Assembly (NCBI GenBank): GCA_011772275.1
Contig: WVZU01000224.1
Span: 1 to 5,945, forward strand
Reading direction: 5' to 3'
Source of the DNA: Planctomycetales bacterium
GTDB taxonomy: Bacteria; Planctomycetota; Planctomycetia; Pirellulales; UBA7805
Length of the DNA stretch: 5,945 nt
Positions 1 to 5,945 of this stretch are shown here, in pieces. The translations under genes and the position numbers were made by a program. Under the pieces are notes generated by a model. The model worked only from the letters and a program-made list of their open reading frames with translations. It made no database searches and was not told the DNA's origin. Each line of letters opens with the position of its first letter. Position 1 is the stretch's first letter.

Positions 1-250
1 GCCGGGGCTCAGAGCGGGGGTGGCTTGCTCTTTTAAATGGGATCCATGTGTTATCAGAGTCTAGCCGGCTCCAACGCATACTCGCAGGCTGCCAAACAAT
101 TACAATCCGTGTAATGCACCCGCCTAAAAGTGTGCGCTGGGCGGCGTGGCGATAACGCGCCCCGACGTTCCGCTCTGGCAACAATGTTAAAGCCAGTGGC
201 CTGTTTTCGCTATCTGAAAATTAAGCGTTGTGACAGAGCACCGGTTCGGT
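1..250. other. Intergenic region downstream of nfeD, no gene recognised
   Basis: This 250-base stretch follows the nfeD stop codon on the minus strand and runs to the window edge. Plus frames 1 and 2 hit stops at 34-36 and 62-64. The third plus frame stays open from base 3 to a TAA at 150-152, but its roughly 49 codons have low-complexity composition and resemble no family I know. It could be the tail of a gene entering from the left, but nothing supports that. No tRNA fold or convincing terminator for nfeD was found. The only structured element is the dyad at 99-115. Confidence 0.5.
99..115. repeat. 17-bp inverted repeat, possible operator
   Basis: ATTACA (99-104) and TGTAAT (110-115) are perfect reverse complements separated by five bases. 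The TACA...TGTA arrangement is typical of small dimeric repressor sites, but no gene start or promoter is visible next to it. The function is unknown, and with 6-bp arms it could be chance in this locally AT-richer stretch. Confidence 0.3.
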
Positions 251-1786
251 TTACTCCACCGCGCACACCATGATGCGGTTGCTGCTGATGTCGACGATTT
301 CGACTTGGGTGCCCGCATTGATGAAGGCACCATCGGCGACGACGTCGACCTTGCGGGCGCCGAAGCGACATTGGCCCGCCGGTCGCAAGGTGGTCCGCGC
401 CTGGCCGCGGTCACCAACCTTCAGCGGTTTTCCTTCGGCATCGGGCACGGTGTGGGGTGGTCCTGACGGCGCGACGGTCGCCGGTGGGGGGGGTTCGAGC
501 GCGAGGCGGTTGAGCAGCGGGATGGTGCCAAAATATTTCACGACCAGGGCGCAGCCGATGATGGCTGCCACGCCGGCGCCGAAGATGAGTAGCAGGGAAT
601 CGAGTAGCGCGTTGAATTGTTCGGTGCTGCGGGGTACCAGGAAGCTTTGGCTAGCCAGGATCAGGCTGCTGATGATCAGCAGTACGCCCGCCAGCCCGGC
701 GATGCCGAACCCCGGCAACACGAACAGTTCCACCAGTAAAAAGACGACGCCTGCGGCGAAGAGGAGAAATTCCAGCCATTCGGCTGTACCCCCCAGGAAG
801 CGGCTCCAAAAAAAGAGGGCAAAGCAGAGCCCGGCCAGCAGTCCGCCGATGCCGATGCCGGGTGAGCTGAATTCCACGAAGAGGGCCACCAGGCCGACCA
901 TGATCAGCAGGGCGGTCACCAGTGGGTGATTGAGGACCAGCACGGTGGTATCCAGACCGCTCCAGGAAAACACAAGCGGATCCCCCGGAAAGGGATAGAT
1001 TGCTCGTAATTCCTGCAGGCTGGCCGCGTTCCCCTGGGCCAGCTGAAGCTCCACCGCGCGGCGACCGTTTAGCTCGAGAAATTTCTCGTCGCGGGACTCC
1101 AGCACCGGTTGCAGTTTTTCCCAGCCTTGGGGGTTGGCCGAGGCGTTGATTTCGGCATCCGTCATGAAGGCGATCTTGCCGCTGGCCTTTTCCTTTACGC
1201 GGTAAACAACCAGTTTGTCGTCGACCATGGCTTCGGCCAGGGCGGGGGGCCGATTTTTGGCGGTCGCCAGGTCGCGGACTTTCCGGGCCAGGTCGCTGCG
1301 AATTTTTTCCGGCGCGTGTTGAAACATGAAGGCATCGTCCAGAAAAATCGGGCCCGCGTTTCCAATCACGGCGTTGTCGGCCAGGATGATGTCATCGCAG
1401 CCCAGCGCCATGATCGCGGCGCCGCTGAGCGCCTCGCGGGGTATGTAGGCGACGGTGTGTGCCCAGCGGGTATCGCGCAGACGGCGAGCGAGGTTCAGGC
1501 TGGCTTCCAGTTCGCCACCGGGGCTGTCGATTTCGACAATCACCAGGTCCGCGCCCGCCTCACGGGCTTGGCCCAGCTTGCGATAAAAGTAATGTTCATT
1601 CAGCGAGCCGATCGTTCCGGAAAACTTGATCAAGGCCGCTTGCTGATAGGCTGCCTTCTGCGCCACTTCCGCTTCGCCGCCGACGTGGGCGTGCCCGCTG
1701 GCCGTGAGGAGGGCGGCCAGGGCCAGCCAACGTAGCGGTCGACCGGCACCAGCCAGAAATCGATTTCGGGGGCGAGCGTGTCTCAT
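251..1786 (-). CDS. nfeD: NfeD family membrane-bound ClpP-class serine protease
   Basis: A 511-residue, apparently complete NfeD protein. Residues 1-34 look like a signal peptide: an Arg-rich n-region, the hydrophobic LALAALLTA, and a possible cut after GHA. Residues 50-190 form a ClpP/crotonase-like protease domain with the oxyanion strand IDSPGG (86-91) and nucleophile Ser121 in LSGAAIMAL. Lys161 in APEKIRSDL lies 40 residues later, which matches the Ser-Lys dyad spacing of the archaeal 1510-N protease. Four or five membrane segments follow (about 286-415), with two PGxGIxG turns (SPGIGIGG at 308-315, LPGFGIAG at 357-364) characteristic of the family. After a Pro-rich linker (431-445), residues 455-511 form the NfeD OB-fold, with the family pattern G.RG.A.T.LRPAG, then VD.V..GAFI.AG..VE. 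Family members are thought to work with SPFH/stomatin proteins in membrane quality control and proteolysis; no SPFH gene lies in the window. The start is supported by GAGGA six bases upstream. It is divergent from sucC. Confidence 0.93.
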   Translation of the reverse strand: MRHARPRNRFLAGAGRPLRWLALAALLTASGHAHVGGEAEVAQKAAYQQAALIKFSGTIGSLNEHYFYRKLGQAREAGADLVIVEIDSPGGELEASLNLARRLRDTRWAHTVAYIPREALSGAAIMALGCDDIILADNAVIGNAGPIFLDDAFMFQHAPEKIRSDLARKVRDLATAKNRPPALAEAMVDDKLVVYRVKEKASGKIAFMTDAEINASANPQGWEKLQPVLESRDEKFLELNGRRAVELQLAQGNAASLQELRAIYPFPGDPLVFSWSGLDTTVLVLNHPLVTALLIMVGLVALFVEFSSPGIGIGGLLAGLCFALFFWSRFLGGTAEWLEFLLFAAGVVFLLVELFVLPGFGIAGLAGVLLIISSLILASQSFLVPRSTEQFNALLDSLLLIFGAGVAAIIGCALVVKYFGTIPLLNRLALEPPPPATVAPSGPPHTVPDAEGKPLKVGDRGQARTTLRPAGQCRFGARKVDVVADGAFINAGTQVEIVDISSNRIMVCAVE

Positions 1787-1792
1787 GGGGTG

Positions 1793-1797
1793 TCCTC
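1793..1797 (-). promoter_or_regulatory. Ribosome binding site of nfeD
   Basis: On the minus strand GAGGA lies six bases before the ATG at 1786-1784. It is the best Shine-Dalgarno match ahead of any gene in this window and fixes the nfeD start. Confidence 0.7.
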
Positions 1798-1838
1798 GCC
1801 CAGTTGTTTCACAAGGCGACTGCTAAGCGGTGGGCAGG

Positions 1839-1976
1839 TTTTTGCCGGGCCCCGTCCGTCGTCGCCATTTGAGGCTCAACGTGTCGTCCACACGCTCGCG
1901 GTCAAATCGCGTCGTCTTCCCTGCCAGGCAAAGACTTACCGTCGCTGGCGACGAAGTTTGTGAGAAATCCGGGCTC
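1839..1976 (+). repeat. Diverged ~140-bp intergenic repeat, copy A
   Basis: This stretch between nfeD and sucC aligns in the same orientation with 4411-4550 beyond sucD (copy B). The right part, 1905-1976 against 4479-4550, aligns without gaps, with 54 of 72 bases identical by hand count. The left part, from TTTGCCGGGCCCCGTCCG to the run before 1905, is weaker and needs two single-base gaps. Twelve of the 18 mismatches in the ungapped block fall on the same third position when read in the frame giving RVVFPARQRLTVAGDEV. In that frame copy B gives RIVFLVRQSLTVAGDEV. In copy A the left part matches copy B only in a different frame, so any coding sequence here is broken. On the minus strand the block lies in the presumed nfeD leader. 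The family is not recognised. Confidence 0.75.
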
Positions 1977-1997
1977 ACTGATAGTGTCGCTGGCGAC
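1941..1997. repeat. 12-bp near-palindrome GTCGCTGGCGAC present twice
   Basis: GTCGCTGGCGAC occurs at 1941-1952 and again, identical, at 1986-1997, with starts 45 bases apart. Each copy is a dyad of GTCGC and GCGAC around TG. The first lies inside repeat copy A, whose partner copy B has GTCGCTGGGGAC (4515-4526). The second abuts the TATAAT box facing nfeD. They could be a pair of operator sites in the nfeD leader or a small local duplication. Confidence 0.5.
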
Positions 1998-1998
1998 C

Positions 1999-2004
1999 AT
2001 TATA
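1999..2004 (-). promoter_or_regulatory. Probable -10 box of the nfeD promoter
   Basis: The minus strand reads GTGTATAATGG, a perfect TATAAT hexamer, 212 bases upstream of the nfeD ATG. No good -35 box lies 16-19 bases further upstream; that position is occupied by the palindrome at 2011-2028, which may mean that a regulator assists this promoter. If it is used, nfeD has a leader of roughly 200 bases containing repeat copy A in antisense. A single perfect hexamer in a GC-rich region is suggestive, not proof. Confidence 0.4.
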
Positions 2005-2010
2005 CACGTC

Positions 2011-2028
2011 GGCTGCTGGCCAGCAGCC
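2011..2028. promoter_or_regulatory. 18-bp perfect palindrome, possible operator
   Basis: GGCTGCTGGCCAGCAGCC is identical to its own reverse complement. It sits seven bases from the TATAAT box facing nfeD, over the place expected for its -35 element, and about 50 bases upstream of the sucC -35 box. That position suits a dimeric regulator acting on the divergent nfeD and sucCD promoters. No T-tract follows on either strand, and a terminator is not expected between divergent genes. The cognate regulator is unknown. Confidence 0.5.
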
Positions 2029-2079
2029 AGTCTTGGGGATCGGTCGCCTGTCGAGCGGTCTTGCTGTACCCCCGGTGCG

Positions 2080-2109
2080 TTGACCGGCCAAGGCGGGGCC
2101 GGATATACT
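2080..2109 (+). promoter_or_regulatory. sigma-70-type promoter of sucCD
   Basis: TTGACC (2080-2085) and TATACT (2104-2109) each match the housekeeping consensus at five of six bases and are separated by 18 bases. The implied transcription start near 2116 would leave a leader of about 40 bases before the sucC ATG. This is the best promoter match in the window and it faces the sucCD pair. Confidence 0.65.
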
Positions 2110-2119
2110 CCTCGCTTTG

Positions 2120-2146
2120 CCGCAGACGCAGTCCCGCAGACGCAGT
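2120..2146 (+). repeat. 13-bp tandem direct repeat in the sucC leader
   Basis: CCGCAGACGCAGT occurs at 2120-2132 and again at 2134-2146, separated by one base, ending 11 bases before the sucC ATG. The repeat fills most of the predicted leader, where a Shine-Dalgarno sequence would normally lie; no AGGAG-like match is present before the ATG. Its first ten bases recur at 4290-4299, just after the sucD stop codon. A role in translation control or protein binding is possible but untested. Confidence 0.6.
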
Positions 2147-2157
2147 GATCCGGCGTT

Positions 2158-3342
2158 ATGAAAATTCACGAGTATCAGGCAAAGCAGATTTTGCGCGACG
2201 CAGGGGTCGCGGTGCCGCGGAGTGTGGTGGTCGAGACGGCCGAGGAGGCGGCTGCGGCGTTTGAAGAACTGGGCGGCCCGCTGGCGGTCGTCAAGGCCCA
2301 GATTCACGCCGGAGGCCGCGGCAAGGGAACGGTCAAGGATCATCCGGATCAACGGGGTGTGCAGCTGGTCCGCAGCGGCGGGGAAGCCGCCACGGTGGCC
2401 GGCAACCTGCTGGGACGCTTGCTGGTCACGATCCAGACCGGGCCGGCGGGCAAGACGGTGCAAAAGGTGCTGGTCGAAGAAGGCTGCCAGATCGCGCGGG
2501 AACTGTATCTGGGAATCGTGGTCGACCGGGCCCGTACCCGGCCCGTCCTGATGGTCAGCTCGGAAGGCGGCGTGGAAATCGAAGAGGTCGCGGCCCAAAC
2601 GCCGGAGAAGATTTTTTACGAGCCGTTTGATCCGCAGGCCGGGTTGGATGCCTACCAGGCCCGCAAACTGGCCGCTCGACTGCGCCTCCCGCCCGGCAGC
2701 CTGCGATCGGCCGTCCCCTTCATGCAGCGGCTGTGCCGCGTATTCGTCGACCAGGACTGCAGTCTGGCGGAAATCAATCCCCTGGTGGTGAGTCCTGCCG
2801 GGGACCTGCTGGCCCTGGATGCCAAAATGACGTTTGACGACAACGCCCTCTACCGGCATGCTGACCTGGCGGCGCTGCGCGATCTTTCCGAGGAAGAACC
2901 GGCCGAACTGCAAGCGGCGGATGCGGGGTTGAGCTACGTCAAGCTGGACGGCAACATCGGCTGCCTGGTCAACGGTGCCGGGCTGGCGATGAGCACCATG
3001 GACATCATCAAGCTGCACGGCGGCGAACCGGCGAATTTCCTGGACGTGGGGGGCGGTGCGAATGTGGAACAGGTGACTGAAGCCTTTCGGATCCTGTTGG
3101 GAGACGCGCACGTGAAGGCTGTACTGGTGAACATTTTCGGCGGCATCATGCGGTGTACCACCATCGCCAACGCCCTTATCGAGGCGGCTCGACAGGTCGG
3201 TTTCAGCGTCCCGCTGGTCGTCCGCCTGGAGGGTACAGAGGTGGAGGAGGGCCGCCAGATCCTGGCCGACAGCGATGTGGCGATCGTCGCCGCAAAAGAC
3301 TTGACCGACGCCGCTCAAAAAGTCGTGGCCGCCGCCGGCTGA
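2158..3342 (+). CDS. sucC: Succinyl-CoA ligase (ADP-forming) subunit beta
   Basis: A 394-residue beta subunit of succinyl-CoA synthetase, which with SucD interconverts succinyl-CoA + ADP + Pi and succinate + CoA + ATP in the cytoplasmic TCA cycle. The N-terminal ATP-grasp domain starts [10 protein letters not shown] and keeps nucleotide-binding Lys46, the GRG loop (53-55), Glu107 and Glu115. The metal ligands Asn207 (EINPLV) and Asp221 are present. The C-terminal CoA-ligase domain keeps Asn272 ([13 protein letters not shown]), the block [15 protein letters not shown] (287-301) and the phosphate-binding turn NIFGGIMRC (325-333). Against E. coli SucC (388 residues) all landmarks after residue 60 are shifted by eight, reflecting an insertion around residues 60-75 ([18 protein letters not shown]). 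ATP or GTP preference cannot be read from the sequence. The ATG is chosen because it begins the conserved N-terminus; no clear ribosome binding site precedes it. It is first in the operon with sucD, 60 bases ahead of it. Confidence 0.98.
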   Translation: MKIHEYQAKQILRDAGVAVPRSVVVETAEEAAAAFEELGGPLAVVKAQIHAGGRGKGTVKDHPDQRGVQLVRSGGEAATVAGNLLGRLLVTIQTGPAGKTVQKVLVEEGCQIARELYLGIVVDRARTRPVLMVSSEGGVEIEEVAAQTPEKIFYEPFDPQAGLDAYQARKLAARLRLPPGSLRSAVPFMQRLCRVFVDQDCSLAEINPLVVSPAGDLLALDAKMTFDDNALYRHADLAALRDLSEEEPAELQAADAGLSYVKLDGNIGCLVNGAGLAMSTMDIIKLHGGEPANFLDVGGGANVEQVTEAFRILLGDAHVKAVLVNIFGGIMRCTTIANALIEAARQVGFSVPLVVRLEGTEVEEGRQILADSDVAIVAAKDLTDAAQKVVAAAG

Positions 3343-3362
3343 AGCGGTTGACAGTTTCCGCC

Positions 3363-3381
3363 GGGTGCTGAGCACTCACCC
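3363..3381 (+). other. Small hairpin between sucC and sucD
   Basis: GGGTG (3363-3367) pairs with CACCC (3377-3381) around a nine-base loop. An alternative is GTGCT with AGCAC (3365-3375) around one base. It lies in the 60-base sucC-sucD gap with no T-tract, so it is not a terminator. It might protect or process the messenger, but with a 5-bp stem it is weak and could be chance. Confidence 0.25.
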
Positions 3382-3402
3382 CACACCCCTTACGGATCAG
3401 CA

Positions 3403-4285
<883 letters not shown>

Positions 4286-4287
<2 letters not shown>

Positions 4288-4302
4288 GGCCGCAGACGCC
4301 TC
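4286..4302 (+). terminator. Weak terminator-like hairpin overlapping the sucD stop
   Basis: GAGGC (4286-4290) and GCCTC (4298-4302) can pair around a seven-base loop, followed by CTTGTTCTG. The stem begins inside the TGA stop codon. A 5-bp stem and an interrupted T-run make it a poor intrinsic terminator; the stems at 4587-4607 and 4742-4760 are alternatives. Confidence 0.3.
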
Positions 4303-4410
4303 CTTGTTCTGCCGTCGGGAACGTCGGCCAGCGTCGGGCGATTTGCCACGTCGATTTAGCGGACCCCTGCCCCGGATTTCTGACCCGCCATCTGCGGTCC
4401 GCCGGCCTGA
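4303..4410. other. Intergenic, nothing recognised
   Basis: This stretch between the sucD stop hairpin and repeat copy B contains no gene start, family match or strong structure that I can see. A plus-strand reading frame runs open through it from inside sucD to the TGA at 4578-4580, but within sucD it is merely the shadow of the real frame. Confidence 0.5.
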
Positions 4411-4550
4411 TCTTTGCCTGGCCGCGTCCGAGTGTCGCACTTTGGGGATCAACTTCAGTTCAACACGCCTTGCATTCCAAGCGGATCGTGTTCCTTGTCC
4501 GGCAAAGCCTGACTGTCGCTGGGGACGAAGTGTGGGAAAGATCGAGTCTC
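4411..4550 (+). repeat. Diverged ~140-bp intergenic repeat, copy B
   Basis: This is the partner of copy A (1839-1976), in the same orientation and downstream of sucD. The block 4479-4550 matches 1905-1976 without gaps at 54 of 72 bases. Unlike copy A, copy B can be read in one uninterrupted frame across its full length (FAWPRPSVALWGS, then KRIVFLVRQSLTVAGDEV and WERSSL), ending at the TGA at 4578-4580. No ATG and no ribosome binding site precede it in that frame, so translation is doubtful. The similarity fades near 4551. It could be a dispersed intergenic element or the fossil of a small gene; I do not recognise the peptide. Confidence 0.75.
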
Positions 4551-4562
4551 AATACACCTTGG

Positions 4563-4600
4563 GCTGTAGCCCGCTTCTGAGCTGTAGCCGGCTTCTGTGA
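4563..4600 (+). repeat. Tandem 18-bp repeat, GCTGTAGCC type
   Basis: GCTGTAGCCCGCTTCTGA (4563-4580) is followed directly by GCTGTAGCCGGCTTCTGT (4581-4598), identical at 16 of 18 positions. The second unit forms the left arm of the hairpin at 4587-4607. A shortened relative of the same motif appears at 4679-4696. Confidence 0.7.
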
Positions 4601-4607
4601 AGCCGGC
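4587..4607 (+). terminator. Perfect 9-bp hairpin, candidate sucCD terminator
   Basis: GCCGGCTTC (4587-4595) and GAAGCCGGC (4599-4607) are exact reverse complements around the loop TGT. The stem is followed by CCCTTTGCT, so only three T residues are present, and only after a C-run. It is a very stable stem in the convergent gap after sucD and could stop or stabilise the sucCD transcript. Its resemblance to neighbouring motifs (4563-4580, 4679-4696) also suits a short palindromic repeat family. Confidence 0.45.
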
Positions 4608-4650
4608 CCCTTTGCTGGCTATGGTTGCGCAGCTATGGGGGTATGAGAGT

Positions 4651-4669
4651 CAGGGCTCACCGAGCCCTG
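4651..4669. repeat. Perfect 8-bp hairpin (CAGGGCTC/GAGCCCTG)
   Basis: CAGGGCTC (4651-4658) and GAGCCCTG (4662-4669) are exact reverse complements around ACC. No T-tract follows on the plus strand. It sits 43 bases after the hairpin at 4587-4607 and has the same design, long GC-rich arms and a three-base loop, with a different arm sequence. Confidence 0.6.
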
Positions 4670-4678
4670 CTGCAGTTG

Positions 4679-4696
4679 GCCGGTTCTGTGGCCGGC
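4679..4696. repeat. Degenerate GCCGG...GCCGGC palindrome
   Basis: GCCGGTTCTGTGGCCGGC resembles the hairpin at 4587-4607 with one C missing from the left arm and two A residues missing from the right arm, keeping the central TTCTGTG. The remaining stem is GCCGG with CCGGC. It is best read as a decayed relative of the same repeat, followed by TTTGG. Confidence 0.5.
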
Positions 4697-4741
4697 TTTG
4701 GTCCACTCGGCTCGGCCTTTCGCTGGATTTGCCTTCAAAAC

Positions 4742-4760
4742 ACCGCATCTTCAGAGCGGT
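4742..4760 (-). terminator. Candidate terminator for the minus-strand barrel gene
   Basis: On the minus strand ACCGC (4760-4756) pairs with GCGGT (4746-4742), extendable inward by TCT/AGA with one bulged base, and is followed by GTTTTG. It begins 22 bases beyond the stop codon at 4784-4782. On the plus strand the same stem is followed by TTCCTGTTTG, so it might work for both converging genes. The T-run is short. Confidence 0.4.
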
Positions 4761-4781
4761 TTCCTGTTTGGAGAGGTTTAT

Positions 4782-5945
4782 TTAGTACGTCAGGCCGCCG
4801 CGAACCAGGAGGGTTTCCTTCGGTTCGAAATCAAAGGTTCTGCTGAAGTAGTCCAGCTTGCGGTTGAAAACGTAGCCGACTTCGAACAAGGCCTTCAGGC
4901 CGTAATGGCAGAAGGTTTCCAGGCCCAGCAGAATACGGATATCGTTGTAGTCCACTTCGTCGTCGAATTCGCTGCGGGTCATGGTCAATGTATTGTAGAC
5001 GGGCCGGCTGACGGCCCAGCTGCCGCCCCCGTATTCGCCGGCGACGTACCACCAGAGATCGGTGTTGCGCCAGGTGGTCAGTCGTTGAGCGAGTTTGGGG
5101 TTGGGAAACAACAGTTCCCAGCGGATGTTGCCCTGGGGGCCCCCGGGGGTCCAGATCAGCCCGCCGGCAGGCAGCAGTTTAAGATCGACGCGATCGATAT
5201 AAATTACACCCGCCCGCCACTGGTGCGTGTCCGACGTCCGCCAGACACCGAAGCCCCGACCCTGGAACCGCCAGCTTTCGCTGCGGATATCCTGAAAGTC
5301 GGAATAGACTCCCGCCCGAAATCCCACATCGGCGCTCAGCCCCAACGTCACCTGTGGTGTCCAGCCGACATCCAGGAAGGCGTCGTACAGGCGAGCGGGG
5401 AGATCGGCCCCTGTACCTGTGGGCATGGGACCAGGCAGGGTCACCCCACCCGCAGGACCATCCGTAAAATGCGCGGCGAAACCTGGCGTCCATAACAGGG
5501 GGGCGTTCTGGCGAAAAATAAACGGAAAGGGCGTCAGAAAAGTCCCGCTCAACTCGCTCGCATTCCACCCCAGGCCATCGAGTCCTTCGCGGTTCAACCA
5601 GGTGTGGCGGAGGCGAACCTGTTGCAGAAACCGCGGCCACTGGTCAAAGGTTGTGATGCCTGTCAACGGTTGGGGACAGGTTGGACATGGTGTCTCGCCG
5701 GGCAACGTCGTCCCGAACGGCGCGCTGACCGCTGGCGGTACGGTCGCGGGCAATCCCGGAGCGAGAACCGGACTGCCGGGTTGCGTCGGATCGGCGTAGG
5801 GATCAAAGCCGGGCAGGGTGGGCTGGATGCTGCCGTCGAACGTGACCGGTGGCTGTGTGGGGTTCAACTCCGGGGACGTGGTTATTGGGGGAAAAGTGGG
5901 CGGTGTGGCTGGAGGGCTGACCGTTTGCAGCTGTGCGGTCGGTTG
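4782..5945 (-). CDS. Predicted outer-membrane beta-barrel protein (5' end outside window)
   Basis: 387 codons lie in the window and the reading frame is still open at base 5945, so the N-terminus is missing. An in-frame TTG at 5867-5865 could be mistaken for a start, but 26 codons of the same Pro/Thr-rich sequence precede it and no ribosome binding site is evident. Counting from that TTG, residues 1-70 are a Pro/Gly/Thr-rich linker containing a CPTC motif (61-64). Residues 75-361 alternate polar and hydrophobic or aromatic residues, as in beta strands, with many Trp, Tyr and Phe and Gly-rich turns (such as YVAGEYGGGSW). The chain ends LLVRGGLTY; a C-terminal aromatic with hydrophobic residues at alternate positions is the usual signal for insertion by the BAM machinery. 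The EVGYVFNRKLDYFSR and FDFEPKETLLVRGGLTY blocks resemble planctomycete DUF6268-type barrel proteins, from memory and unverified. Substrate and function are unknown. It converges on sucD across 494 bases. Confidence 0.75.
   Translation of the reverse strand, partial: QPTAQLQTVSPPATPPTFPPITTSPELNPTQPPVTFDGSIQPTLPGFDPYADPTQPGSPVLAPGLPATVPPAVSAPFGTTLPGETPCPTCPQPLTGITTFDQWPRFLQQVRLRHTWLNREGLDGLGWNASELSGTFLTPFPFIFRQNAPLLWTPGFAAHFTDGPAGGVTLPGPMPTGTGADLPARLYDAFLDVGWTPQVTLGLSADVGFRAGVYSDFQDIRSESWRFQGRGFGVWRTSDTHQWRAGVIYIDRVDLKLLPAGGLIWTPGGPQGNIRWELLFPNPKLAQRLTTWRNTDLWWYVAGEYGGGSWAVSRPVYNTLTMTRSEFDDEVDYNDIRILLGLETFCHYGLKALFEVGYVFNRKLDYFSRTFDFEPKETLLVRGGLTY

Noticed and set aside
25..56. TTGCTC and TTATCA as a promoter near the left edge
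   Set aside because: The spacing is 20 bases and both hexamers match poorly; no downstream gene benefits.
119..144. CCGCC/GGCGG pairing as an nfeD terminator
   Set aside because: The stem is only five base pairs with a 15-base loop, has no T-tract, and lies more than 100 bases beyond the stop codon.
270..929. Plus-strand open frames opposite nfeD (also at 1109-1735)
   Set aside because: They are antisense shadows of nfeD, which has intact signal peptide, protease, membrane and OB-fold parts.
1905..1976. Repeat copies A and B as a conserved structured RNA
   Set aside because: The one clear small dyad in copy A (GTCGC/GCGAC) is broken in copy B (GTCGCTGGGGAC) without compensation, so covariation does not support a shared fold.
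1975..3375. Long open frame on the minus strand (466 codons) opposite sucC
   Set aside because: It is antisense to a clear sucC, is rich in His, Gln, Arg and Asp as expected from reading GC-rich coding DNA backwards, and resembles no family.
4597..4846. Short plus-strand open frames across the hairpin cluster (62-73 codons)
   Set aside because: They run through palindromic repeats and into the antisense of the barrel gene, with no ribosome binding site and no recognisable peptide.

Overview
The window reads as an ordinary housekeeping stretch of a GC-rich bacterial chromosome, most likely from a planctomycete (Pirellulales-like). That placement is an inference. It rests on the SucC sequence type (an 8-residue insertion after the first ATP-binding loop relative to E. 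coli), on a ClpP-class NfeD protein with a short C-terminal OB-fold, and on a proline-rich outer-membrane-barrel-like protein of a kind common in that phylum. It also fits the weak Shine-Dalgarno signals ahead of sucC and sucD.

Layout, left to right. Positions 1-250 hold no recognisable gene, only a small inverted repeat. Positions 251-1786 (minus) encode a complete NfeD-family membrane-bound serine protease with a good ribosome binding site. The divergent intergenic region 1787-2157 holds a TATAAT box facing nfeD, an 18-bp perfect palindrome next to it, a good sigma-70-type promoter facing sucC, and a diverged copy (copy A) of a ~140-bp repeat. Positions 2158-3342 and 3403-4287 (plus) are sucC and sucD, the beta and alpha subunits of succinyl-CoA ligase, a TCA-cycle operon with a 60-bp gap. 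The convergent intergenic region 4288-4781 holds the second copy (copy B) of the repeat, then a cluster of short perfect hairpins and terminator-like stems. Positions 4782-5945 (minus) are the 3' part of a gene for a predicted outer-membrane beta-barrel protein whose start lies outside the window.

SucC and SucD form one enzyme and are very probably co-transcribed from the promoter at 2080-2109. NfeD (membrane quality control and proteolysis) and the barrel protein (cell envelope) have no evident functional link to them. No defence system, mobile element, CRISPR array or RNA gene is visible. The most notable unexplained signal is the non-coding ~140-bp repeat pair flanking sucCD in the same orientation. 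Its mismatches between copies fall mostly on every third base, as they would in a former or cryptic coding sequence.
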